Assembly: GCA_964489735.1 (NCBI GenBank)
Contig: CAZBAL010000052.1
Span: 1 to 7,086 of the forward strand
Source: Andreesenia sp964489735
Lineage (GTDB): Bacteria > Bacillota > Clostridia > Tissierellales > Gottschalkiaceae
Direction of reading: 5' to 3'
DNA: 7,086 nt
Position 1 is the first letter of the stretch; every line of letters begins with the position of its first letter. Position numbers and translations under genes: made by a program. Shown here one piece after another: positions 1-6,163 of this stretch. Under the pieces are notes generated by a model, which worked only from the letters and a program-made list of their open reading frames with translations, was not told the DNA's origin and did no database searches.

Positions 1-414
1 TTTCTCTTTATTTTTTCTGATAAGACCTTTGATATAGTCTCCTGTTTTTAGTCTAAATCTTCTAATTTGTACTGGTGATACATAGACGTCATTTTCACCT
101 GAATCGTATTTATCATGTCGGATAAATCCAAAACCATCATCCATAACATCTAATATACCTTCGATTGTTTCTTTTTGTTCGTCACTTTGTGAAGAATTTT
201 TATCTTCTAAATTTCTATTATCTAAGTTGCGATTATCATTAGCTTGATTATCATTTCTTAGTACTTCATTTTCTTTTGAGTTAATCTCAATTTGCTGTTG
301 AATTTGTTCAATTAACTCTGCTTTATTAAAACTAGTAATCTTATGTACACCTAGCTTTTGAGCCATTTCTCTTAATTCAGTCAGTTTTTTTTCATTTAAT
401 ACACTGCTATCCAT
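1..414 (-). CDS. rho: Transcription termination factor Rho, N-terminal part (runs off left edge)
   Basis: This is the first 138 codons of Rho, the hexameric RNA-dependent ATPase that ends transcription; the frame is open to base 1, so the ATPase domain lies outside the window. Residues 1-40 match the small helical Rho N-terminal domain (pattern LTELREMAQKLGV...NKAELIEQI). Residues 41-81 are a polar, Asn-rich linker with the pentad DNRNL repeated in tandem (60-69). Residues 84-138 are the cold-shock-like primary RNA-binding domain, with GILDVMDDGFGFIR, DVYVSPVQIRRF and LKTGDYIKG all very typical of Rho. The ATG at 412-414 is chosen because AAGAGGTGAG lies just upstream and the Rho N-domain begins right after it. 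It follows fba on the same strand with a hairpin between. The family assignment is secure; only the C-terminal part is unseen. Confidence 0.96.
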   Translation of the reverse strand, partial: MDSSVLNEKKLTELREMAQKLGVHKITSFNKAELIEQIQQQIEINSKENEVLRNDNQANDNRNLDNRNLEDKNSSQSDEQKETIEGILDVMDDGFGFIRHDKYDSGENDVYVSPVQIRRFRLKTGDYIKGLIRKNKEK

Positions 415-440
415 CTCTCACCTCTTAGTAGCATATAGGT

Positions 441-467
441 AAAAAGAGGTAGACAAGTCTACCTCTT
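441..467 (-). terminator. Intrinsic terminator between fba and rho
   Basis: A perfect inverted repeat, AAGAGGTAGAC / GTCTACCTCTT (444-454 and 457-467), begins 8 bases beyond the fba stop codon and is followed on the minus strand by TTTTT (445-441). This is the form of a rho-independent terminator, with 10-11 bp of stem and a tiny loop. The T tract is short and is then broken by ACC, so termination may be partial, letting some transcripts continue into rho. On the plus strand there is no T tract, so it should act only for the leftward transcript. Confidence 0.8.
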
Positions 468-475
468 AACTGTAC

Positions 476-1339
476 TTATGCTGGATTTACTGAACCAAAT
501 ATTTCCATTTTTTCTTTAACTGTATCAATAATCGCTTGACTACCACCAGCTAAAAGTTTTCTAGGGTCAAAGCCCTTACCTTTTTGATCTGCTCCGCTTT
601 CGATATATTTTCTAACAGCTTTAGCAAATTCGATTTGAATTTCAGTATTTACGTTAATCTTTGATACACCATGAGATATAGCTTCTTTAATCATATCTTC
701 CGCGATACCTGTACCACCATGAAGAACCATTGGTAAGTCACCAATTTCTGCTTTGATTTCAGCTAAAGCTTTCATATCTAGGCCTTCCCAGTTTTCTGGG
801 TAAACACCGTGGATATTACCGATACCAGCTGCTAAGAAGTCTACTCCTAAATCTGCAATCATCTTACATTCTTGAGGACTTGCTATCTCACCCTTACCAA
901 CTACTCCATCTTCTTCACCACCAATTGAACCAACTTCTGCTTCAACTGAGATGCCTTTGCTATCTGCTAATTCAACTAATTCTCTAGTCTTTTGAACATT
1001 TTCTTCTATCGGATAATGTGAACCATCAAACATGATTGACATAAATCCAGCTTCAATAGCTTTTTTAGCTCCTTCATAACTACCGTGGTCTAAGTGTACT
1101 GCTACTGGTACTGTAATGTTTAAGTCTTTGATTAATCCATTAACCATACCTACTACTGTATTATATCCACCCATGTATTTACCAGCACCTTCAGAAACTC
1201 CTAAGATAACTGGTGAATTTGATTCTTGAGCTGCTATTAGAATGTTTTTAGTCCATTCTAAGTTGTTAATGTTAAATTGTCCTACCGCGTATTTTCCTTC
1301 TAATGCTTTTCTAAGCATCGCACCTGCTTCTACTATCAT
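476..1339 (-). CDS. fba: Class II fructose-bisphosphate aldolase
   Basis: This zinc-dependent cytoplasmic aldolase interconverts fructose-1,6-bisphosphate with dihydroxyacetone phosphate and glyceraldehyde-3-phosphate in glycolysis and gluconeogenesis. It has 287 residues, normal for the FbaA-type class II enzymes of Bacillota (about 285-293), and closely resembles the streptococcal version from memory (YAVGQFNINNLEW, KYMGGYN, FLAAGIGNIHGVYP). Catalytic and metal sites are visible: HLDHG (82-86, catalytic Asp84 and Zn ligand His85), FDGS (104-107), EAEVG (133-137), GNIHG (His177), LHGGTG (His207) and the phosphate-binding NVNTE (229-233). The C terminus FGSVNPA is also typical. The ATG at 1337-1339 follows AAGGAGG with a 5-nt spacer, and that SD overlaps the glgP stop, so translation is probably coupled. 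No promoter fits in the 10-bp gap, so it is expected to be read from the glgP promoter. Confidence 0.97.
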   Translation of the reverse strand: MIVEAGAMLRKALEGKYAVGQFNINNLEWTKNILIAAQESNSPVILGVSEGAGKYMGGYNTVVGMVNGLIKDLNITVPVAVHLDHGSYEGAKKAIEAGFMSIMFDGSHYPIEENVQKTRELVELADSKGISVEAEVGSIGGEEDGVVGKGEIASPQECKMIADLGVDFLAAGIGNIHGVYPENWEGLDMKALAEIKAEIGDLPMVLHGGTGIAEDMIKEAISHGVSKINVNTEIQIEFAKAVRKYIESGADQKGKGFDPRKLLAGGSQAIIDTVKEKMEIFGSVNPA

Positions 1340-1344
1340 TTATT

Positions 1345-1352
1345 CCTCCTTA
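1345..1352 (-). promoter_or_regulatory. fba ribosome-binding site overlapping the glgP stop codon
   Basis: On the minus strand TAAGGAGG contains both the glgP stop TAA (1350-1352) and a near-perfect anti-16S sequence, 5 nt ahead of the fba ATG. A ribosome finishing glgP would be placed directly on the fba SD, so the two proteins are probably made by coupled translation or reinitiation. It also fixes the fba start. Confidence 0.85.
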
Positions 1353-3731
1353 GATATTCCAAATTTCATCTGCATATTGTTTTATTGTTCTATCAGATGA
1401 AAAAATTCCACTGTTAGCTAAATTCATTAGCCCTTTTCTAGCGTATGCTAGTTCGTCTCTATAATCTTTATCTACCCTATCATGCGCTTCTTTATAACTT
1501 TCGAAATCATTTAGTAGATAATATCTATCTGCTCTATCTCCATTATGAGGATTTACAAGCTCGTTGTAAATATCTAGGAAATGATAAGTCCCATTATCTG
1601 TAATTTTCTTTTCATTAACTAAGATATCAACAGCATGTTTAATATCCTTGTTATTATGATAATACCACTTTGCGTCATAACTGTCTTTAATTTCTTCTAA
1701 TTCATGTTCTTTAGCACCAAATAGGTAGTTATTATCAAGGCTTGCCGCTTCGAAAATCTCTACATTGGCACCATCAAGAGTTCCTAGTGTAGGTGTTGCA
1801 TTCATCATAAACTTCATGTTTCCAGTACCACTTGCTTCTTTTCCAGCTGTTGAGATTTGTTCAGAAACATCTGCTGCAGGGAAAAGTTTTTCTGCATAGC
1901 TTACTCTATAGTTTTGTACAAAAACTACTTTTATCTTGCCATTAACATCTGGATCATTATTTATTAGTTTTGCTATCTCATTAATGAATTTAATGATACC
2001 TTTTGCTCTAAAATAACCTGGAGCAGCTTTTCCACCAAAAATAAATGTTCTTGGCACTATATCAAGCTCAGGATTTTTCTTAATTCTATTATATAAATCT
2101 ACTATATGAAGTGCATTTAGCAATTGTCTCTTATATTCATGAAGTCTCTTAATTTGAATATCAAATATAGAGTTTGGATCGATTTCGATGCCTTCATGTT
2201 CATAAACATATTTTGCTAATTCAACTTTCTTTTGCTTTTTAATGTCGATTAAACGTCTTAAAACAGTCTCGTCATCTTTGAATTTTTCAAGACCTTTTAA
2301 TAGCATCATATCGTGTTTCCAATCTTCATTTCCTAATAGCTCGTCAATAAGTGCTGTTAGTTGTGGATTTGAATATTGAAGCCATCTTCTAGGAGTTACT
2401 CCATTTGTCTTGTTATTGAACTTTTCAGGCGCTAATTTATACCATTGTTTAAGTGTATCTTTCTTTAATATCTCAGTATGGATAGCTGCTACACCATTGA
2501 TACTAGTTGATATATATGTTGCTAAGAAAGCCATCTCTACTTGGTCGCCCTTAATGATTCTATAGCTTTCGATTTCTTCTGGTGAGTAGTTCTTAATGCT
2601 TAATTCTCCATGAAATCTCTTGTCAATTTCCTTAATGATATCTAAGCATCTTGGTGCCACTTCATGAATTAGATCAAGTGACCACTTTTCAAGCGCTTCT
2701 TGAAGTACCGTATGATTTGTAAATGCGAATACTTTTGATGCTACCTGAAATGCCTCTTCCCATCCAAGATTTTCCCTATCTAGTAATATCCTAATTAATT
2801 CAGGAATTGCTATTACTGGATGCGTATCATTTAGCTGAAATACATGATATTTGTGGAATTCACTAAACTTAACATCCTTTGGGTTATTAGCTTTGTATTT
2901 GTCTATAACGTCTAACATACTTGCTGATACAAAGAAATATTGTTGAAGAAGTCTTAGAAGCTTTCCTCTTCTTTGCATATCATTAGGATAAAGTACTCTT
3001 GTGATATCTTCTGCCCAGTTTTTAGCTCGTAATGATTCGTCATACTCAAAGTTATTAAACTTACTAAAGTCAAATCCTCCGTTTTCATAAGGTTCTGATT
3101 GCCATAATCTCAAAGTATTTACTACATTGTTTTTATATCCAACTATCGGCACATCATAAGGAATTGCTTTAACAGCAAAGTCTTTAAACCTTACTACTTG
3201 CATCTCACTTTCTTTTCTAATTGACCAGAAATCTCCATGCTCTGTCCAATTATCGCCTTCTTCTACCTGAAATCCTTTATCGAATTTTTGTTTAAAGATA
3301 CCTTGTGAATATCTAACACCATATCCTTGTAGTGGTAATCCTTCAGTAGCTGCTGATTCCATAAAACAAGCTGCTAATCTACCTAAACCACCATTACCTA
3401 GTGCCGCATCGTCTTCGTAATTTTCTAATTCATCAAAGTCAATATCTAATTCTTTTAGGACATCTTTTACTTCATCTAAAACTCCAAGATTTAGTAAATT
3501 ATTTCCCATTGATCTTCCTATAAGGAATTCAGCTGATAAATAGTATGCATTTCTTCTAGTTTTATTCTTTTCGTTTGTCTCAATCCAGTCTTGTTGGATT
3601 TTTTCCATTATTGTCTTAGACAAAGCACCATACTTCTCTCTTTTGGAAGCATCGTCATACTTTTTACCATACAACTTCTCCACGTTGACTCTAAATTCTT
3701 GTCTAAAGTCATTTTTATTCAATGTTTCCAT
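1350..3731 (-). CDS. glgP: Glycogen/maltodextrin phosphorylase
   Basis: This PLP-dependent family 35 phosphorylase removes glucose from the non-reducing ends of alpha-1,4-glucans using phosphate, giving glucose-1-phosphate in the cytoplasm. At 793 residues it is close to full length (E. coli MalP and GlgP are about 797 and 815). Family blocks in order are: ALGNGGLGRLAACFMESAAT (109-128), FQLNDTHP (298-305), FTNHTV (337-342), TNGVTPRRWL (442-451), IKRLHEYKRQLLN (527-539), FGGKAAPGY (565-573), and the cofactor loop EASGTGNMKFMMN with PLP-binding Lys640, followed by TLDGANVEI. The stretch after the lysine reads NATPTLG where NGAxTxG is usual; I take this as lineage variation. The ATG at 3729-3731 has GAGGGGGT just upstream. 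It heads the leftward unit and has its own promoter and a structured leader. Whether glycogen or maltodextrin is preferred cannot be told, as no other glycogen genes are present here. Confidence 0.95.
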   Translation of the reverse strand: METLNKNDFRQEFRVNVEKLYGKKYDDASKREKYGALSKTIMEKIQQDWIETNEKNKTRRNAYYLSAEFLIGRSMGNNLLNLGVLDEVKDVLKELDIDFDELENYEDDAALGNGGLGRLAACFMESAATEGLPLQGYGVRYSQGIFKQKFDKGFQVEEGDNWTEHGDFWSIRKESEMQVVRFKDFAVKAIPYDVPIVGYKNNVVNTLRLWQSEPYENGGFDFSKFNNFEYDESLRAKNWAEDITRVLYPNDMQRRGKLLRLLQQYFFVSASMLDVIDKYKANNPKDVKFSEFHKYHVFQLNDTHPVIAIPELIRILLDRENLGWEEAFQVASKVFAFTNHTVLQEALEKWSLDLIHEVAPRCLDIIKEIDKRFHGELSIKNYSPEEIESYRIIKGDQVEMAFLATYISTSINGVAAIHTEILKKDTLKQWYKLAPEKFNNKTNGVTPRRWLQYSNPQLTALIDELLGNEDWKHDMMLLKGLEKFKDDETVLRRLIDIKKQKKVELAKYVYEHEGIEIDPNSIFDIQIKRLHEYKRQLLNALHIVDLYNRIKKNPELDIVPRTFIFGGKAAPGYFRAKGIIKFINEIAKLINNDPDVNGKIKVVFVQNYRVSYAEKLFPAADVSEQISTAGKEASGTGNMKFMMNATPTLGTLDGANVEIFEAASLDNNYLFGAKEHELEEIKDSYDAKWYYHNNKDIKHAVDILVNEKKITDNGTYHFLDIYNELVNPHNGDRADRYYLLNDFESYKEAHDRVDKDYRDELAYARKGLMNLANSGIFSSDRTIKQYADEIWNI

Positions 3732-3759
3732 TTTACCCCCTCGTTAAAAATAGCTGCAT

Positions 3760-3828
3760 ATTTATGTTTAAATTTAGGCATTATCCTTTGCGGATTTGAA
3801 TCTATTTGTATTTGCCTAACACATAAAT
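3760..3828 (-). promoter_or_regulatory. Structured 5' leader of glgP (nested stem-loop)
   Basis: In the predicted glgP leader, read on the minus strand, an outer stem ATTTATG/CATAAAT (3822-3828 with 3760-3766) encloses an inner stem TTAGGCA/TGCCTAA (3813-3819 with 3774-3780). Inside that sits a small hairpin ATCC-GCAAA-GGAT (3792-3795 with 3783-3786). All three are perfect complements arranged in nested order. The outer stem starts only a few bases after the predicted transcription start and ends about 28 bases before the glgP ATG, leaving the SD in single-stranded sequence. This layout suggests a cis-acting RNA element or a 5' stabilising hairpin. It does not match any riboswitch family I can recognise. 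Confidence 0.5.
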
Positions 3829-3838
3829 TTACTCATTA

Positions 3839-3847
3839 ATTATACCA
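3839..3847 (-). promoter_or_regulatory. Extended -10 promoter for glgP-fba
   Basis: The minus strand reads TGGTATAAT, a perfect extended -10 element (TGn plus consensus TATAAT). The -35 region is poor: AAGAAT at 17-bp spacing, which is acceptable for an extended -10 promoter. Transcription would start near 3832, giving a leader of about 100 nt before the glgP ATG. The -35 position coincides with the left arm of the inverted repeat at 3859-3885, so repression there is possible. Confidence 0.7.
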
Positions 3848-3858
3848 TATTTAAAGAT

Positions 3859-3885
3859 TTAATTCTTGAATATAACTAGAATTAA
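3859..3885. repeat. Inverted repeat between divergent promoters, candidate operator
   Basis: The sequence TTAATTCT - 11 bases - AGAATTAA forms a perfect 8-bp dyad in the middle of the divergent intergenic region. It overlaps the -35 region of the glgP promoter and ends about 6 bases before the -35 region of the deaminase promoter. The size and position suit a dimeric repressor site. Its composition is AT-rich, so chance occurrence is possible, and no regulator is encoded in the window. Confidence 0.35.
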
Positions 3886-3911
3886 CATTTGTGGCAAATC
3901 TTACTCTAATT

Positions 3912-3920
3912 TGTTAGAAT
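3912..3920 (+). promoter_or_regulatory. Extended -10 promoter for the dCMP deaminase gene
   Basis: TGTTAGAAT is an extended -10 element (TGn plus TAGAAT, 5 of 6 to consensus). At 17-bp spacing the -35 would be TGGCAA, a weak match lying in the small palindrome ATTTG-TGG-CAAAT (3887-3899). The predicted start near 3927 gives a short leader of about 15 nt that contains little more than the AAGGAGG ribosome-binding site (3930-3936). Confidence 0.6.
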
Positions 3921-3941
3921 AAAGTAAATAAGGAGGTTAAT

Positions 3942-4361
3942 ATGAGAAAAACATGGAATCAGTATTTTATGGATTTAGCTGTTGGTGTTTCTGAAAGAGG
4001 TACCTGTGATAGAGCATATGTAGGATGCGTATTGGTAAACAAAGACAATAGGATAATAACGACTGGCTACAATGGTTCAATTTCTGGCAATAAGCATTGT
4101 GATGAAGTGGGACATACCATGAGAGATGGACATTGTATAGCAACTATCCATGCTGAGATGAATGCGCTATTGTATTGTGCTAAAGAAGGTATAAGTGTAA
4201 AGGATGCTATTTGCTATGTGACTCATTTTCCTTGCTTGAACTGTACGAAGGCTTTGATTCAAGCCGGTATATCTAAAATCTACTATAAAGAAGGCTATAG
4301 AATGGATGAGTATGCGATTGAGTTATTGACTAAAAATGATATTGACTTTATAAAGCTATAG
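3942..4361 (+). CDS. dCMP deaminase (ComEB-type cytidine/deoxycytidylate deaminase)
   Basis: This is a 139-residue zinc-dependent deaminase predicted to convert dCMP to dUMP, supplying thymidylate synthase in pyrimidine deoxynucleotide synthesis in the cytoplasm. The cytidine deaminase signature is complete: HAEMNA (His70 zinc ligand, Glu72 proton shuttle) and PCLNC (Cys98 and Cys101 zinc ligands). The region GYNGSISGNKHCDE (42-55) is the usual dCMP deaminase substrate and second-metal segment (typically GYNG...HCDE), which separates it from tRNA adenosine and riboflavin deaminases. Length is normal for the short bacterial form. The ATG is preceded by AAGGAGG at 5 nt. It stands alone, with its own promoter and a terminator 22 bases beyond the stop. 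The name comE protein 2 reflects operon position in Bacillus, and no competence genes are nearby here. Confidence 0.93.
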   Translation: MRKTWNQYFMDLAVGVSERGTCDRAYVGCVLVNKDNRIITTGYNGSISGNKHCDEVGHTMRDGHCIATIHAEMNALLYCAKEGISVKDAICYVTHFPCLNCTKALIQAGISKIYYKEGYRMDEYAIELLTKNDIDFIKL

Positions 4362-4383
4362 ATATACATTGAAAACATCAAAT

Positions 4384-4414
4384 AAAAAGGTTATCTCTAA
4401 GAGATAACCTTTTT
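4384..4414. terminator. Bidirectional terminator between converging genes
   Basis: AAAAAGGTTATCTC (4384-4397) and its exact complement (4401-4414) form a perfect 14-bp stem around a TAA loop. The stem begins with five A and ends with five T, so each strand has a hairpin followed by a T tract. It therefore ends the dCMP deaminase transcript on the plus strand and the polysaccharide operon on the minus strand. The last base of the polymerase stop codon (TGA, 4414-4416) is already the first base of the minus-strand stem. Confidence 0.93.
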
Positions 4415-6159
4415 CATATTTTTAGTTTTTCAAAAACTTTATCCACCATCGGTCCTTTTAGTTTAGTCAAAACCCAAGCTCCACCAAAAACTAATACATA
4501 AAGCGCTATATTTTTCAAGCTTATAAATTCAAGAATAAATGTATCGAAAGGTCCCCTTGGCATTATCAATATTATCCTATATATCAAAAGCCCTGCAAAG
4601 AAAGTAAATAAATTTGGCCTTCTATAGAATATATACATAATCACGCCTGCTAGCATACTAATAGCAAATACTCCTACGCTTCCATATACATGATAAGCTT
4701 CTGCTATATAGCTACTACCTATTCCCCTTCCTTTTAGGTAAAATTCCGGGAATAATTTATAGGTTAGTGCATGTGAGTATTTTCTACTTTGAGTAGCCAT
4801 CTCAATTGAATTACCTTCTCTATACCAGTCATTGGTCTTTCCTAAGAATTTTTGCGCAAAGCTGCCATATTCAAAATAGTCTATCACATTTCCAAATACA
4901 TAGTTTTTATTTGGAAGTTCTTCTCGATTTACTATGCTCCACTTAACTGCATTTATTGAAAATCCTTGATTTCTTCCAAGTTCAACGATCGCAACATCAC
5001 TTTTTTCTTCTTCTTTTTCCTTGATTTTCTCTTCTTCTTCCTCAATAATCTTTTCAGTTTCTTTAATAGTTTTCTTATAGTCAACTAGCTTATGTTCTAC
5101 TTCTTTTAACTCTTCTTCGATTACAGTAACTTTTTGCTCTATTTTCTTTTTTTCTTCAGGCTTATCGATTTTTACTAATTTATTTTTTAAATCTGCTTCT
5201 GTTTTTTTCAATTCTTTAGATTTTGTGTCAAGTTTAAGAACTTCTTGCTCTTTAACCTCTATTTCTTCAACCAACTTTTTATTAGGTAAAAATCTTATAT
5301 CATTTACTTTATTCATAAGAGGAATTATCACAACAAATGAGATTATCATTACCAAAACAGTCTTTGTATTTAGCCAAATAGCTTTTTTACTAGACTTGGA
5401 TGTATTTATCTCAGCTTTTGAAAACTTTTCTCTAAAAAGAATGTATAAAAAGATCATTAAAAAGTTTACAGCAAAATATATTCTATGAAATGTCATTAGT
5501 GTAAATGTCGAATAGAAAAGATAAAATATCGTAACTTTTACAAATGTATTTTTCTTAGGCATGGTAGCCAAGAAAAGAACATAAGAGCTGTCCATGATAT
5601 ATTCCATAGCCCCCATAAATCCAGGTAATACTGAATTATAGCCCAAATATGTTATCAAAAAGCCCTCATTCATAATATGGTATACCTTTTCTGCTAAGTT
5701 AATCGTAGCTAATACAAAAGATACGAAAAACACAGATAAGCTAATAATTCGGACTAACTTAAGGTATTTACCAGTAAACTTAATCGGTTTCTTCTCTTCT
5801 TTATTTGTAAAATTCCCTTTCAAAAAATCAAGTATAAAATATCCTATAAATAGACCCAATAACGCAATATTAACAAGTATATATGCTTGTTGATTCACTT
5901 TCTCTGTAAAAACATATGTATTTTTTAATCCAAAAACATTGATTAATAGCTCTCCTCCGAGCAAAAACGCAAAGAAACTTGCTAAAAAACCAAGAAAGAA
6001 ATATTCTTCTTTGTAAAATCCATACAAAAAGATAATTCCCCAAAGGATAATAGCTGTAGAAAAAAAGATATTTTGTTTTTGGACGATAGATACTACTACG
6101 AATATAGATAACAGTACCACTCCAAGTATTCCCAATATTTTTTTAAGTTTTGTATTCAT
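4414..6159 (-). CDS. Wzy-type polysaccharide (O-antigen/capsule repeat-unit) polymerase with coiled-coil loop insertion
   Basis: This is a 581-residue membrane protein, predicted to join lipid-linked oligosaccharide repeat units into surface polysaccharide at the outer face of the membrane. About 12 hydrophobic segments are visible (approx. 8-26, 31-48, 53-76, 91-112, 135-155, 180-199, 206-222, 226-243, 267-285, 490-511, 516-533, 547-566). Lys/Arg-rich loops (115-137, 201-208, 244-266, 512-514, 565-581) place both ends inside and the large 286-489 loop outside. The blocks GRNQGFSINAVKWSI (395-409), LPNKNYVFGNVIDYFEYG (415-432) and LKGRGIGSSYIAEAY (475-489) resemble the O-antigen polymerase Wzy family as I remember it. 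Residues 296-388 are a charged coiled coil that I do not expect in the family. The SD overlaps the upstream glycosyltransferase stop, so the two are co-translated. Sequence divergence in this class is high; the exact sugar linkage is unknown. Confidence 0.82.
   Translation of the reverse strand: MNTKLKKILGILGVVLLSIFVVVSIVQKQNIFFSTAIILWGIIFLYGFYKEEYFFLGFLASFFAFLLGGELLINVFGLKNTYVFTEKVNQQAYILVNIALLGLFIGYFILDFLKGNFTNKEEKKPIKFTGKYLKLVRIISLSVFFVSFVLATINLAEKVYHIMNEGFLITYLGYNSVLPGFMGAMEYIMDSSYVLFLATMPKKNTFVKVTIFYLFYSTFTLMTFHRIYFAVNFLMIFLYILFREKFSKAEINTSKSSKKAIWLNTKTVLVMIISFVVIIPLMNKVNDIRFLPNKKLVEEIEVKEQEVLKLDTKSKELKKTEADLKNKLVKIDKPEEKKKIEQKVTVIEEELKEVEHKLVDYKKTIKETEKIIEEEEEKIKEKEEEKSDVAIVELGRNQGFSINAVKWSIVNREELPNKNYVFGNVIDYFEYGSFAQKFLGKTNDWYREGNSIEMATQSRKYSHALTYKLFPEFYLKGRGIGSSYIAEAYHVYGSVGVFAISMLAGVIMYIFYRRPNLFTFFAGLLIYRIILIMPRGPFDTFILEFISLKNIALYVLVFGGAWVLTKLKGPMVDKVFEKLKI
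4996..5274 (-). other. Region encoding the extracellular coiled-coil hairpin of the polymerase
   Basis: Codons 296-388 of the polymerase encode an almost purely Lys/Glu/Leu/Ile stretch. The first helix shows a leucine heptad (Leu310, Leu317, Leu324, Ile331, with Leu328). A turn follows at Asp332-Lys333-Pro334. The second helix has an unbroken 3-4 hydrophobic pattern (Ile347, Leu351, Val354, Leu358, Tyr361, Ile365, Ile372, Ile379). This predicts an antiparallel helical hairpin projecting from the outer membrane face between segment 9 and the conserved NQGFSIN block. Confidence 0.8.
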
Positions 6160-6163
6160 CCTG

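Noticed and set aside
3760..3828. glgP leader as a cyclic-di-GMP-I (GEMM) or TPP riboswitch
   Set aside because: GGCAAA and CGCAAAG recall GEMM, and GGATAATGCC recalls the TPP core. However, the GEMM tetraloop/receptor hairpins and the TPP CTGAGA arm are absent, and the spacing is wrong. These are fragments only.
3817..3836. Tiny leader frame ATG AGT AAA TTT ATG TGT TAG upstream of glgP
   Set aside because: The predicted transcription start falls within or just before it, there is no ribosome-binding site, and six codons carry no recognisable leader-peptide signal.
3591..3839. Plus-strand open frame of 82 codons opposite the start of glgP
   Set aside because: It is antisense to the conserved N-terminus of glgP, has no ribosome-binding site or recognisable domain, and ends in the glgP leader. 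It is a by-product of the coding frame opposite.
3942..4361. Reading the deaminase as a competence (DNA uptake) gene because of its ComEB resemblance
   Set aside because: No comEA or comEC is nearby, and the residues seen are those of dCMP deaminase. The competence name comes only from operon position in Bacillus.
5225..5488. Plus-strand open frame of 87 codons inside the polymerase gene
   Set aside because: It is antisense to the coiled coil and a membrane segment, which are low-complexity and naturally leave open frames. No SD and no family resemblance.
6060..6144. Two 7-base homopolymers (6060-6066 and 6138-6144) near the start of the polymerase gene as phase-variation tracts
   Set aside because: Runs of 7 A or T are common in such AT-rich DNA and are shorter than typical contingency tracts. 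The frame is intact, and no strain comparison is available.
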